Positions 45,714 through 56,420 are shown, counted from the stretch's first letter. The stretch is DNA of 64,000 nucleotides from Advenella incenata (GCF_004217095.1 NZ_SHKO01000001.1:806001-870000), one strand, 5' to 3'. Program-made: numbers and translations. The notes: a model not told the origin generated them from the sequence alone.

Positions 45714-45834
45714 ATTCTCATTTTCGATGGATAAGTGACTACTTAGAATGGCTCAATAATCGAAATGCGATGGTTTCTTCCAAAAAATATATCAAATCAG
45801 TAACCCTGTAGGCACCTGTCCATCAATTAAAATC

Positions 45835-47082
45835 TTAATTACTCTGCAATCTCATTTTTCTGAACTGAAACAGATCGTGGATGCAAAAAAATACCATAAC
45901 GAAAAACGAGCTAATACAAAGAGTCAGCCAGAACGTCGAGTAATTAGCGCTTGATTCAACGCCCGACAACATATAGCCAAACAAACTATTTCCTAAAATA
46001 GCGCCGATCATTGCTGCAAAGGATGAGAGGCCGAAAATTTTGCCCAATTGTCTGCTTTCTGTATTTTTTGCCAACCAAATGTCAACAAACAACATCACAA
46101 CTACTTCAGCCAAACTGAAAATTATTATTGCAACGATAAAAAAAGCTATAGACAAATTCCCTACGGTTTGTGCCGATAAAGCACTGAAAAAGAAACTCAG
46201 AGTGACAAGAGCTAAACCGATCCCAGAAAGCGGTGTATTTTTCTTCATCAATCGAGCTGCCGGCAATTGAAAGACAACTGCAACAATAGCATTAATGACA
46301 AAAATAGCACCAACAACGGCAACGCTATAATTGTCTTTTGCATATATAGGAAAAGCCAATTCAAGTGATGTATAAAAGAAATGAAAGCAAATTTGAAGTA
46401 ATAGAATTACGAATACAGACGGCGTGAAAATCAACTTAAAGAAACTAGTTAAATCAAATGGAGCCGAGGGTCCTAAACTATCCTTTGCCTCTTTTGGAAT
46501 TTCAAGAAAAAGCAACGTTAGGATTAACGTAAAAATAATAGCAACACATATACAAATTACAGGAAATGACCAAGATAGTAATAAATATCCTACTGCAGGC
46601 CCGAGAATGATTCCCAAATTTAATGCAATGATTCTTGATGCCAGCAGTGCTGCAATATCCCCCTCTCTACTTATCAATAGCGTTTTCCCGGCTGTTTGAG
46701 CTAAAGCTACGCCAACACCACTGAGTAATGTAGCTATCATCAACGTTTCAAAAGACTGAGCAAACGCTAAAAAGACATAGGATACGATCCTTATAAAGAC
46801 ACCCCAAAGCATAAGCGGACGACTACCAAATTTATCTATCAAAAATCCTGCTAATAATGCCAGCCCGCGATGCGCGAAAACATTAACTGACAATAAGATA
46901 CCAATCTCAAAACTGGATATCCCCAGATTTTTAGTCATGTAAAAAATATAGAAAGGAATAATTGCGTAAGATCCGAGTGCCATAAAAAAAATTACGACAA
47001 TCAATAATGCATGTACTCGGTTCAGCAAAAATGCGTCTTTATATTCTGATATCTTATTGCGCAAATTATAGGTTGATTGCAT
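45835..47082 (-). CDS. MFS transporter, probable product exporter
   Basis: A 415-residue 12-helix major-facilitator protein. The N-terminal half has FIYIFYMTKNLGISSFEIGILLS-like FYIFYMTKNLGISSFEIGIL, LLAGFLIDKFGSRPLMLWGV (motif A) and a central loop near residue 200. It most resembles drug-efflux members of the family. Within an NRPS operon, between a ketosynthase gene and the phosphopantetheinyl transferase, export of the product or self-resistance is the likely role. Substrate is inferred from context only. Confidence 0.85.
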   Translation of the reverse strand: MQSTYNLRNKISEYKDAFLLNRVHALLIVVIFFMALGSYAIIPFYIFYMTKNLGISSFEIGILLSVNVFAHRGLALLAGFLIDKFGSRPLMLWGVFIRIVSYVFLAFAQSFETLMIATLLSGVGVALAQTAGKTLLISREGDIAALLASRIIALNLGIILGPAVGYLLLSWSFPVICICVAIIFTLILTLLFLEIPKEAKDSLGPSAPFDLTSFFKLIFTPSVFVILLLQICFHFFYTSLELAFPIYAKDNYSVAVVGAIFVINAIVAVVFQLPAARLMKKNTPLSGIGLALVTLSFFFSALSAQTVGNLSIAFFIVAIIIFSLAEVVVMLFVDIWLAKNTESRQLGKIFGLSSFAAMIGAILGNSLFGYMLSGVESSANYSTFWLTLCISSFFVMVFFCIHDLFQFRKMRLQSN

Positions 47083-47141
47083 CGTCTTCTTATCTTAGGA
47101 AATATACTCTATTGAAAAACCTTTAAAGCCACAGTACTTTA

Positions 47142-48500
47142 TCAAGGAGTAAACAATTTTGGGTTACGGTTGATTATTTGCTTGGTGCCCCCCCCGATCT
47201 CTAAAGGTTGATTTGACTCTTCCAGTAAGATATGAGCATTACTACCCCCAAGCCCGAACGAGCTAATTCCACCGATGCGCTTACCATCGGTGTCCCAAGG
47301 CTGTGCTTCCTTAGCTACTTGGAACTTTGGTGAATGAGCAGAACATTCTTCGGAAAACCGCTCAAATCCATAAAGAGGATAAATCGTCTTCCTCTCCAAA
47401 GCCATCACCATTTTAATTAAACCAATGACGCCAGCAGCAGCATCAAGATGTCCTAGATTGGCTTTGACACTGCCAAGCCATACTGATGAAGTGTGATTTT
47501 CAGCAAAAACGCCTGCAAGCGCAGAAAGCTCGATGCCATCTCCAACCAGGGTGCCTGTGCCATGTGCTTCAATACATGACACATCTTTCGGAGAGATACC
47601 TGAGTTTTTCAAAGCTTTGGTGATTACATTCAATTGCCCATGCGCAGCAGGCGTAGTGAACCCCATCCTACGAGATCCATCGTTATTGATGGCGGAACCG
47701 CGAATAATACCTTTCAAATTTCCTCGGATAACGCCACTGCGAAAATCAGCAAGCCGGCAAAGAACAACCGCTCCTCCTCCCTCACCACGAACTGTACCAC
47801 TTGCCGATTGGCTAAAAGGGCAGCATTTCCCGTCGGAAGACATAATACTGCCAGGAACATACAAATATCCTTTATGTTGAGGCCATCCGATAGACACACC
47901 GCCAGCCAAAGCTATATCACAATCACCGCTCAATAGAGCTTGGCGCGCTAAATGAACCGTTGCTAGTGAGCTCGAACATGCATTTTGAAGCGTTAAGGTT
48001 GGACCCTCACATCCCAAGCGATAGGCGACGTTTGCAGCAAGATGGGAGACACTATTAAAGATTTCGAGACTGAAGCGTTTTAATGAGTCTCCTGGTATAT
48101 CCGAAAAACTGGATGCGTAGTTATTACTACTTTTGGTAGCGAACACCCCGGTAGAGGGATACTCTCCAACGTCGATACCAGCACTTTCAAGCGCTAAATG
48201 ACAAATTTCAAGAAACTGGCGATGCTGTGGGTCTGTAAGCCGTGCCTCAGATGGCGGGATGCGGTAGAGCGCATTATCGAAATAAGCAGCATCTTCAAGT
48301 ATTGCCCTATACGGTCGATAATCTGGATGACTAAACGTAGATTCCTGAACACCAGCTTCTCTCAACTCGGTTTCAGAAACCTCTCGAATAGACGATTTAT
48401 TTGATACAAGTAAATGGTGAAATTCTTCTGGCGAAGATGCGCCGGCGACGCGGCACCAGTATCCAATTATAGCGATATCTTCCTCGGTATTATATGGCAT
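47142..48500 (-). CDS. Stand-alone beta-ketoacyl synthase (polyketide-type KS)
   Basis: A 452-residue single KS domain of modular type. The active-site Cys175 is in TLQNACSSSL (the usual DTACSSSL reads QNACSSSL). The catalytic His313 is in EAHGTGT, and Lys346/His351 in KANLGHLDAAAG. All catalytic residues are kept, so it should catalyse decarboxylative Claisen condensation or acyl transfer. No acyltransferase, ketoreductase or ACP is fused to it, so a malonyl donor would need a trans-acting enzyme such as housekeeping FabD. It follows the C-A-PCP gene after 58 bp. Confidence 0.9.
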   Translation of the reverse strand: MPYNTEEDIAIIGYWCRVAGASSPEEFHHLLVSNKSSIREVSETELREAGVQESTFSHPDYRPYRAILEDAAYFDNALYRIPPSEARLTDPQHRQFLEICHLALESAGIDVGEYPSTGVFATKSSNNYASSFSDIPGDSLKRFSLEIFNSVSHLAANVAYRLGCEGPTLTLQNACSSSLATVHLARQALLSGDCDIALAGGVSIGWPQHKGYLYVPGSIMSSDGKCCPFSQSASGTVRGEGGGAVVLCRLADFRSGVIRGNLKGIIRGSAINNDGSRRMGFTTPAAHGQLNVITKALKNSGISPKDVSCIEAHGTGTLVGDGIELSALAGVFAENHTSSVWLGSVKANLGHLDAAAGVIGLIKMVMALERKTIYPLYGFERFSEECSAHSPKFQVAKEAQPWDTDGKRIGGISSFGLGGSNAHILLEESNQPLEIGGGTKQIINRNPKLFTP

Positions 48501-48558
48501 TCGTATTCTCCGTTAGTATTGTGGCAAGCCATCAAGTGACCTCACCAGCACGTGGCAA

Positions 48559-51500
48559 TTAAATAGGTGTTGTCGCCACTAATTTTTCTTGATCAGCTAT
48601 AGTTGGATGATTGAATAAGTCCACGATGCTAACCTGAACGTGAAATTGACTATTTAGTTCCCTTTGTAGATCGAGCATCAATAACGAATGACCTCCTGCG
48701 TCAAAGAAGTTTAGATCGTGTTCAATTGGATCGGATAAACTTAACAATCGGCTCCAGATCGACTCTACAGAGCTGACCTCAAATGCATTTTTTTTGCTTT
48801 GCAGAGCCGACCATTGATTAAAAAAAAGTTCAGAAAGGGCTTTCTCATCAATTTTTCCTGAAGAATTGATAGGAAATTCTAATACGGCAATGAAGTGTTC
48901 CGGAATAAAGGCTTTTATCAAAGACCTCTTTAACATCTCTAGCAAAGAGCCGTTATCAAATGAGTCAGCTTCAAATGTTTTTACAAATGCCACTAACGTT
49001 TCTTTACCGTCCGGCAGCTGGAGTATCTGCAGATGACTTCCCGCAACCTGAGGGCACCGATCCAGTTCATACTCAATAGCACCCAGTTCAAGACGAACGC
49101 CTCTAAGTTTGACTTGTCGATCAAGACGCGTAATATATTCAAGCTGTCCGCTTTCATTCCAACGTACCATATCCCCGGTACGATAAGCTGCCCCATGAGA
49201 AAAGCCAGGGATGCGCACAGAAATAAATCCTCTCTGATCCTCGGTTCCAACATAGCCGATCCCAACACATTCGCCCATTAATAGCAATTCCCCTATGGAT
49301 CCTCTAGGCGCCAGGCCACCCAGTTTATCTAAAACAGCGACCTGTACATTGGGGATTGGGCTGCCAATTGGAACTTTATTGCCCTGGATATGTTGATCAA
49401 TCGGCTGAAAAACACAACCGATTGATGCCTCCGTCGGGCCGTACGAATTAATGATTTTAGCTTGAGGAAGAAGATTTCTAATGCGTATTGCTGTCGCAAG
49501 TGGTAGCCGTTCTGCGCCAATTATGATCCATCGAAGAACTTGTAATTTACGTTTTATCTCGGTAGAATTCTCCATTTCTGGCAGAAGACGGTTAAGCACT
49601 GAAGGGACAAAATCAATTACAGTGATTTTCTCTCTTTCAATCAGAGCAGCTAGTGCGAAAGGGTCAAAAATCTCAGTCTTAGCAGGCAACACGCACTTTC
49701 CGCCACGCGTCAACGGCCACAATATTTGCCAGACTGAGCTATCAAAAATATAGGGTGTTGTCTTTAGTGTGACTGGCGCCTCATCACCAAACATCGAAGT
49801 CATCCATGAAAAACGATTGCAAATTCCTTTGTATGGTATCGCGGCAATTTTCGGTTCGCCCGTAGTACCAGAGGTTGAAATAGCATAAATTGGCGAGTCT
49901 GGTAAAACGTCAACATAGTCAGTTTTTTCTAGATTAGTATTATAGATTTCCGAAATAGATTTAACGTTTGGTATGGATAAACTCAATCCTAGCGAAAATT
50001 TCGCATTTGTTTTTTGTGTTACTTGCTCTATCTGTTTTTTTGGCCAAGCATAATGTACCGGTACCCATGCCGCTCCAGCTAGCATAATTCCCAAGACCTC
50101 TGCAACGGGATGAGTTTTATCATCCATAACAACCAAAACAAAATCACCCGGCAAGACTTCATGCTGGAGAAGAGTTGCTGAAATGATCGCAGCTTGGTGA
50201 AAAAGCTGCTGGTATGTTAATTGTAATTGCCCCGAGAAGGCTAGTTTTTGAGGATGCTCGTTAAGGCGCGCCGCAATTGCAGGCATTATGGGGCATGTGT
50301 CTTGCTGACGCTCTTTTCCCGACAAAACATGAATCAATTCGTCTTCCTGCTTAGACGGCAGATAAGAGATTGTATTCAAACAACAAACTGGGTCAGAAAG
50401 GCAAAGTGACAATGCAACGTGCACTTGTTCTATTAGTCGATTCAGGAACGCTGGTGAAAATCGCTCCAAATCACCATCCAAGAATAGTGTTAAACCATTG
50501 GAACGATTTTCGCAAGTTAATGAGATATCGCAACTGATTGATGAAGACCACGTTTCAACCTCAGTGCACGCTGAGAGACTTCCGTGCCCCAATACGGACA
50601 AATCGTGATAGGAAACGGTCGCTTGGAATATTGGATGACGGTTAACTAATTTTTCATGGGGTAGTTTCTTTACTATTTCGTCAAAAGGAATCGCCGAAAA
50701 ATCCAATCCATGAATCAATCTAGATTTCACTGACTCACACAGCTCAATAAAACTCTTATCCTCGTTTACTTCACAAAGTAATGGGATAATATTCAGAAAT
50801 GGGCCAATGGCATCGAGCGTATCTATTTGATTTCGAGTAGATACGGGAACTCCAATAATTACTGTTTTGTCGTCGATGTAGCGCGACAGAACGGCTGAGA
50901 AAATTCCCGATAACACCATCGGCACAGTTAACTTATATTTATTACAAAATGCTTGTAAAGATTCTGTCTGCTCCGCCGAACATTGTATAGCTGATCTATG
51001 CAAGGAACAAGTCGACTCTGCGGAAAGATCAGGCTCGCACGGAAGATTGAGTACAGTGGGTACATTCTTTAACTCGTTCAACCAGAAGTCAATCCCGCCT
51101 TCTTTGATTTGTTGTGACTGCTCTTCCTCTACTGCTGCGGCACAACGTGAAAAGTCGTCAATTTGAAAAGAAGGACTCGTTTCATTAGCTAGACAAGATT
51201 GTTGGAAATATGCAGCATCTATTTCACGAGTGATAATACGTGCAGATGTTTCATCACAAATGATATGATGAAAAACGAAAAACAAATAATCACCATCAGA
51301 AGTCGAAATTCCAGCAATACGCCATGGCCGCTCATCAATCAAATTAAACGAGCCCCCGATCGTTGCAGGTAAATTTTCTAGCGTAATGGGATAAACAAAT
51401 TTATCTTGTTCGAACCAAGGGATATCAATTTTTCCAGAGAGCGTCTGTCGAAATTCAGGCTGATAAACGTCATTAAGATAGATGCGTGTCAACAGTATTT

Positions 51501-51693
51501 GATGACGATAGAAAGCCTCTTGCACTATTCTACTTAGCCGTTCTCTATCGACCGTTTCTTTAAATTGAACCCCCCAAAAAATAACATTATTGTCTTTTCC
51601 TTCCATACGCTGGTGCTCAAACCAAAATCTGCTTTGCTGTCTGGTAAACGCAAACGTTTTAATCCTATCTTGGCTATTCGTATCACACCGCAT
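48559..51693 (-). CDS. NRPS module C-A-PCP
   Basis: A 1044-residue NRPS. The condensation domain fills about residues 1-430, with HHIICDE in place of HHxxxDG. The adenylation domain runs from about 470 to 950: TSGTTGEP (A3), YIFDSSVWQ (A4), NSYGPTEAS (A5), YRTGD (A7), INSSGK (A10 Lys). Reading the substrate-pocket residues gives D-S-W-D-I-G-S-I-G-K. Asp at position 4 of the code is often seen with cationic residues such as Arg or Orn, but the full code is not one I recognise. The PCP Ser is near residue 1003 (DAGGHSL). It overlaps the upstream A-PCP gene by 11 bp. Confidence 0.92.
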   Translation of the reverse strand: MRCDTNSQDRIKTFAFTRQQSRFWFEHQRMEGKDNNVIFWGVQFKETVDRERLSRIVQEAFYRHQILLTRIYLNDVYQPEFRQTLSGKIDIPWFEQDKFVYPITLENLPATIGGSFNLIDERPWRIAGISTSDGDYLFFVFHHIICDETSARIITREIDAAYFQQSCLANETSPSFQIDDFSRCAAAVEEEQSQQIKEGGIDFWLNELKNVPTVLNLPCEPDLSAESTCSLHRSAIQCSAEQTESLQAFCNKYKLTVPMVLSGIFSAVLSRYIDDKTVIIGVPVSTRNQIDTLDAIGPFLNIIPLLCEVNEDKSFIELCESVKSRLIHGLDFSAIPFDEIVKKLPHEKLVNRHPIFQATVSYHDLSVLGHGSLSACTEVETWSSSISCDISLTCENRSNGLTLFLDGDLERFSPAFLNRLIEQVHVALSLCLSDPVCCLNTISYLPSKQEDELIHVLSGKERQQDTCPIMPAIAARLNEHPQKLAFSGQLQLTYQQLFHQAAIISATLLQHEVLPGDFVLVVMDDKTHPVAEVLGIMLAGAAWVPVHYAWPKKQIEQVTQKTNAKFSLGLSLSIPNVKSISEIYNTNLEKTDYVDVLPDSPIYAISTSGTTGEPKIAAIPYKGICNRFSWMTSMFGDEAPVTLKTTPYIFDSSVWQILWPLTRGGKCVLPAKTEIFDPFALAALIEREKITVIDFVPSVLNRLLPEMENSTEIKRKLQVLRWIIIGAERLPLATAIRIRNLLPQAKIINSYGPTEASIGCVFQPIDQHIQGNKVPIGSPIPNVQVAVLDKLGGLAPRGSIGELLLMGECVGIGYVGTEDQRGFISVRIPGFSHGAAYRTGDMVRWNESGQLEYITRLDRQVKLRGVRLELGAIEYELDRCPQVAGSHLQILQLPDGKETLVAFVKTFEADSFDNGSLLEMLKRSLIKAFIPEHFIAVLEFPINSSGKIDEKALSELFFNQWSALQSKKNAFEVSSVESIWSRLLSLSDPIEHDLNFFDAGGHSLLMLDLQRELNSQFHVQVSIVDLFNHPTIADQEKLVATTPI

Positions 51694-53413
51694 GTTCAGC
51701 TCCCTTTTTTACTAGAGCAACGAACTCTCGAAGAGTAGGGTTCTGTAACAAGGCTGAAGGTCGTACTCTAATACCAATACCTTTCTGAATGCGTGAAATG
51801 ACAGAAATTGCTTTTAGCGAACTACCACCAATATCAATAAACCTATCCTCTAAGTGTATCGGATGATCCAGGCCTAAATCGACCCGCCAGATATCCAATA
51901 TTGTTTGCGAAAATATATCAATATCTTGTTTTTGATCAATAATATGATTCAGCTTCGGAAGAGCTGAAAAATCAATTTTCCCGTTAGGCAGATATGTAAA
52001 ACTATCAACTGAAACTATACGCGACGGTATAGCTGCCTGTGGAAGTTTTTCCCCTAGAGATTCTCGAACATAGTCTTCTTGTAGCTCGCCATCCGGAAGC
52101 CGAACGTACGATACCAAGTGCTTACTGTCATTGTCTCTTTCTACAACGCACGTTACAACGTCATCAACACCGACGATATCGACCAGCAAAGAATTTATCT
52201 CTTCAAGTTCAATGCGTACACCAGAAATTTTAATTTGATTATCTTTACGACCTAAATATAGAAGATGACCATTGGATAAGCGTAAAGCAAGGTCTCCAGT
52301 ATGATGCTCTACTTTTCGTCGAGTTTGTTTCAGCTTCACTATATCTGATGGACTTTGTATATATCCCATAAAAACGTTCGGACCCAACAGTACTATTTCG
52401 CCCACTTCCCCTTCAGCCGTAGTCTCAATATTGACTAGATCTACTCGCACCTCGGGAACTGGAATGCCTATTGGTAAGCTATTATGAAAAGCCTGCACAC
52501 CATGAGAGAAATGAGCTTGCATGGCTAGCGTTGATTCCGATGGCCCATAACCGTTGATCAATATTGCCTCTGTACTGCAAAGGAGATTAAAGAGTTTGAG
52601 ATCTGCTCTGCGAGCAACCTCTCCACCGAGAACTACAACCCGCAAATTTTCATAAGTATTTTGCTCCGTTTCCTCTCCAAATATCAGCCGAAATACGGAC
52701 GGCGTTGAATGAAAAACCGTAATCAGTTCGCTACAGATAATCTGACGCAAATTTAAAGTACTATGGTCAAGAATTGTTAGCGGATATAAAGTCGCGCCGG
52801 TTAGCAATGAAGCAAAAACATCCATCAGCGCGGCATCATAACCAAAGCTAGCAACCATTATGATGCGATCGTGACTCTCTGCTTTGATACTCGCAATATA
52901 GTGCAACACATGTTGTCGTAACGCTGACTCACTCTGCGCCACACCTTTCGGAGTACCCGTCGTACCTGAGGTAAAGAGTATATAAGCTATGCCGTCGTTC
53001 GAAGGCAGCGTCTTAATCGATTTCCCTACCGATGTTGTTTCAAGTGATAGATGTTCTATGTTTATGGTAGATAGCGTCGTAGTTTGAAAACAGCTATCAA
53101 CAATGACTGAGTCCGAATTTGCATTTTTACAAATTGCCTGGATTCTACCTATGGGCCAATCAGGGCTAAGGGGAATAAAAATAATTTTATTAAGTAAACA
53201 CGCCATCATTGACGTAATCGCATTTATTGGATTCTGGCAGCGGATACCAATAGGTTTCTCATGTTTCCCCAGTATCGTGGATACGCTCAAAATTGCTAGG
53301 CGTAATTCGCGATAAGTAATTGAAACATTGCCATGGCGAATGGCGATATTATCTGGAAATTTTTGGCAAACATCTTCAAATAACGAAAAGATGGATTTGT
53401 TCGCGTTATTCAT
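51683..53413 (-). CDS. NRPS module A-PCP
   Basis: A 576-residue protein with an adenylation domain and one carrier domain. A3 is FTSGTTGTPKG, A4 is SFGYDAALMD, A5 is NGYGPSEST, A7 is HHTGDLALR and A10 is LPNGKID. The pocket residues read D-A-M-H-V-G-G-L-A-K, which I do not recognise; an unusual substrate is possible. The PCP Ser is in DIGGSSLKA near residue 532. The ATG at 53413 overlaps the previous gene by 8 bp and follows GGGAG; a longer TTG start at 53431 is less likely. No condensation domain is fused, so it partners with flanking proteins. Confidence 0.9.
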   Translation of the reverse strand: MNNANKSIFSLFEDVCQKFPDNIAIRHGNVSITYRELRLAILSVSTILGKHEKPIGIRCQNPINAITSMMACLLNKIIFIPLSPDWPIGRIQAICKNANSDSVIVDSCFQTTTLSTINIEHLSLETTSVGKSIKTLPSNDGIAYILFTSGTTGTPKGVAQSESALRQHVLHYIASIKAESHDRIIMVASFGYDAALMDVFASLLTGATLYPLTILDHSTLNLRQIICSELITVFHSTPSVFRLIFGEETEQNTYENLRVVVLGGEVARRADLKLFNLLCSTEAILINGYGPSESTLAMQAHFSHGVQAFHNSLPIGIPVPEVRVDLVNIETTAEGEVGEIVLLGPNVFMGYIQSPSDIVKLKQTRRKVEHHTGDLALRLSNGHLLYLGRKDNQIKISGVRIELEEINSLLVDIVGVDDVVTCVVERDNDSKHLVSYVRLPDGELQEDYVRESLGEKLPQAAIPSRIVSVDSFTYLPNGKIDFSALPKLNHIIDQKQDIDIFSQTILDIWRVDLGLDHPIHLEDRFIDIGGSSLKAISVISRIQKGIGIRVRPSALLQNPTLREFVALVKKGAEHAV

Positions 53414-56400
53414 AAATTTCGGCTCCCTCAAAGACCATAACTGTTTCCATCAGCTTCGATACCCAATTATTAAGTAAATCATCAAGGGTATTTTGATTAA
53501 AAGCATCTTCATTTCCATCAATGAACAAGACTATCTCCTTTTCGCTATAACGAACTTGAAAATTCAATAGTGAGTGAGAGTGTTGGACATTAACCTCTGT
53601 CACCTTTGCTATCGCATCACCTGCCATATCATCGAGAGCACGGATACATCCATACATAATTGGAAGAGTATTTTTTTGATTCATTCTTTTTTGCAATTCA
53701 AGCTGCAACCAGGTAGACGAAACAGAACTGTGTCTATTAGCGTCCTTTACCGTCCGAACAACTTCTAAGAGAAACTCTTCACGACTCATTGAAGACTGAT
53801 GTTGAATTAACAGAGGGACAAGATTTCCATAAAAGCCGACGCCAGTTGGCAGCTCTTCCTTATGTCTTACCGACATAATAGTGCCAATGGAAATCGCTTG
53901 CGCCCCTAACCAGTCACTCAATATTCTGGCGGCAAGAGAAAGCATAAATTCGTATAGGGTAACGTTATATTTTTGGCAAATGGATACGAGTGTTTCGTAA
54001 TTCTTTCCAATAATGTGAGAGGAAGACCTAAGCGACCGGGTATCGGTTACGTTATCGATCATTAACGGCTGCAGTTTTGTAAGGAAATGAGAGTCTAATT
54101 TATTCAAATTCTTGAGCCACCATTTGCGATTATCATGTTCGTCTTGAACAGAGCGTTTTGTTTTACCAAATTCCATGACCGGAAGACGAATCCGCTCGTT
54201 GTTGGTCAAGCTCTTCCGAACAATCTCAACTAACAGGTTTAAAGAAATTTCATCAATAAGTAGATGATGAAAATTAAATATTAGTAACGTAGGGGCGCAT
54301 TTATTCAGAACTACCGTTAACCGCCATAATGACGACTCTGTCGGATCAATATTTTTTTGTGAAGCACGAAGAGTGATAGCTTCTACTTCTGCACCACTAA
54401 AATCGCCGATATAATAATCTACAGCGGGCTTTTCTTCAATATAGACCCATTCGCCATCCAGCGTAGATCGACAGCGCATCAACGGCGACGAAAAAAATAA
54501 ACTATTTATTAGTTTTTCAGACTTATAACTACTGCTATATGTCTCATTTACATGGATAACAAAAGCGACATTATTAGCAGGGCTATTATCAGTCAATATA
54601 GAAAGAAACAACATCTGGCGTTGAGCATCAGTAATTTCAGGAACTGTGCTTTTAATTTCACTTTCTAAGACGCCCGACGAATCTATCGTATTCAAAAAAG
54701 CAGTCAGCGCATTAACTGTATTGAACTGATAGAGTATGGATGAGGGTAAGGTTTTTCCAATTGCTCCCCCGATCAAGGAAGCAATCTTAAGCGCAGAAAG
54801 GGAATTAACTCCAAGAGAAAAAAAGTCGACATCACTATCCAAATGACTTAATCCAGTAGACCTTAAAATTATCTCCGAAATTAATGTTTCTAAACGGGTT
54901 AAAGCGACATTTTCGTTTCCAACTAGTTGAGCAGGAATATTTTCTGACCACAACCGTAGTTGTTTTCGGTTTACTTTACCGTTTGGCAGCTTAGGCAAAC
55001 TTTCACGAATCTCCCAGCGCCCGGGGATCATATATAGCGGCATTTCTTCACCAATTGAGTGCCGCATAGTTTGTACATCCGTTTGACAATTAGATACCAA
55101 AACAATATATGCAACCAGTAGTGCATTTTCTTGATTCTGATGTGCAACTACGACAGCAGCCTCAAGAATATGAGGTTGATTTAACAACGTTTCCTCTATT
55201 TGCTGAAGTTCTATCCGGTGCCCTCTGATTTTGACTTGGTCATCAATGCGGCCTAAGTATTCCAAATTTCCATCAGGAAGTTGGCGTGCCATATCACCAG
55301 TTCTATAGGCTAGTATAGAGTTTTGATCGATTAAATCCAGAGTAACAAACTTCTCTTTGGTCAGGGCTGGCTGATTTATATAGCCGGCGGAAACTCCTTG
55401 TCCAGCGATATAAATCTCACCGATTTCCCCTGATGAAACCATTTTTTTTTGCTTATCAAGAATAAAAATTTGCGTTTCTCGAATTGGCTTCCCAATAGAT
55501 ACTTTATCCTCACCAACTTGAATTTCAGTGTATGTCGAATATGTTGTAGTTTCAGAAGGCCCATACAAGTTAACGACTCTGGCCACATTAGGAAAGCCAC
55601 GGAGCGAATTGACGAGGTCTATACCTAACGGTTCACCAGCTAAGTTAACCACAAGTTTTTCTCGTGGCAATGCATTAAGGCGCAATATTTCACGCATTAT
55701 AGAAGGTACTGTATTAATAAGCGTCGGCCGGGTGTCCTCAGACAACGACATTATTGAGAGTCCGTTCTCCACCAAGTAACAAGTTCCACCAGCAGCCAAT
55801 GTTCCAAAAATTTCAAATATAGAAAGATCAAAACATATTGACGTACTACAAATAACACGTGACATCTCTTGCCGACTAAACGCGGTAAGCGACCATTCAA
55901 TAAGATTGACGGCATTTTTGTGCTGAATCATGACTCCTTTAGGTACTCCGGTCGAGCCAGAAGTGTATATGACATAGCATATGTCAGTAGCTTTAACCGA
56001 AATTTCTGTAGGAATGGAATTATGGTTCAACTTGTCAATATCATCGATACTAAGCGACACATACCCCGGATTTTGATTTTCCGTGAGCTGATCATTATCT
56101 TGGATCAAAAATTTTAAACCCGAATCCTTAATAACAAAATCCAACCATTTGGAAGGGTATGCTGGATCCAATGGAACCCAACTACAACCAGCTCTCAGAA
56201 CTCCTAACAAGATACAAAGCAATTCGGTATTACGTTTCACAGCCACACCAATCCGATCTCCAGTTGATGCACCATTTTTTATTAATAATTGCATCCACAT
56301 AGTAGAGCGGGTATATAGTGCAGCATAGGTTAGCGTTATACCTTGCTCATCAACTACAGCAATCAAGTCCGGTATAGCGCTGACCTTCTTTAAAACAAAC

Positions 56401-56420
56401 TCGTGTAAACTGTGAGACAT
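53406..56420 (-). CDS. NRPS module A-PCP-C
   Basis: A 1004-residue NRPS that starts directly with an adenylation domain, as a loading module would. A3 is YTSGSTGVPKG, A4 is CFDLSIFE, A5 is NLYGPSETT, A7 is YRTGD and A10 is LPNGKVN. Pocket residues read D-L-F-N-N-A-L-T-Y-K, which to my memory is the code recorded for alanine-activating domains in microcystin-type systems. The PCP motif near residue 555 is LGVNSLSA, with Val replacing the usual second Gly. A C-terminal condensation domain follows, with HHLLIDE. GGAGATC precedes ATG. Confidence 0.92.
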   Translation of the reverse strand: MSHSLHEFVLKKVSAIPDLIAVVDEQGITLTYAALYTRSTMWMQLLIKNGASTGDRIGVAVKRNTELLCILLGVLRAGCSWVPLDPAYPSKWLDFVIKDSGLKFLIQDNDQLTENQNPGYVSLSIDDIDKLNHNSIPTEISVKATDICYVIYTSGSTGVPKGVMIQHKNAVNLIEWSLTAFSRQEMSRVICSTSICFDLSIFEIFGTLAAGGTCYLVENGLSIMSLSEDTRPTLINTVPSIMREILRLNALPREKLVVNLAGEPLGIDLVNSLRGFPNVARVVNLYGPSETTTYSTYTEIQVGEDKVSIGKPIRETQIFILDKQKKMVSSGEIGEIYIAGQGVSAGYINQPALTKEKFVTLDLIDQNSILAYRTGDMARQLPDGNLEYLGRIDDQVKIRGHRIELQQIEETLLNQPHILEAAVVVAHQNQENALLVAYIVLVSNCQTDVQTMRHSIGEEMPLYMIPGRWEIRESLPKLPNGKVNRKQLRLWSENIPAQLVGNENVALTRLETLISEIILRSTGLSHLDSDVDFFSLGVNSLSALKIASLIGGAIGKTLPSSILYQFNTVNALTAFLNTIDSSGVLESEIKSTVPEITDAQRQMLFLSILTDNSPANNVAFVIHVNETYSSSYKSEKLINSLFFSSPLMRCRSTLDGEWVYIEEKPAVDYYIGDFSGAEVEAITLRASQKNIDPTESSLWRLTVVLNKCAPTLLIFNFHHLLIDEISLNLLVEIVRKSLTNNERIRLPVMEFGKTKRSVQDEHDNRKWWLKNLNKLDSHFLTKLQPLMIDNVTDTRSLRSSSHIIGKNYETLVSICQKYNVTLYEFMLSLAARILSDWLGAQAISIGTIMSVRHKEELPTGVGFYGNLVPLLIQHQSSMSREEFLLEVVRTVKDANRHSSVSSTWLQLELQKRMNQKNTLPIMYGCIRALDDMAGDAIAKVTEVNVQHSHSLLNFQVRYSEKEIVLFIDGNEDAFNQNTLDDLLNNWVSKLMETVMVFEGAEIYE

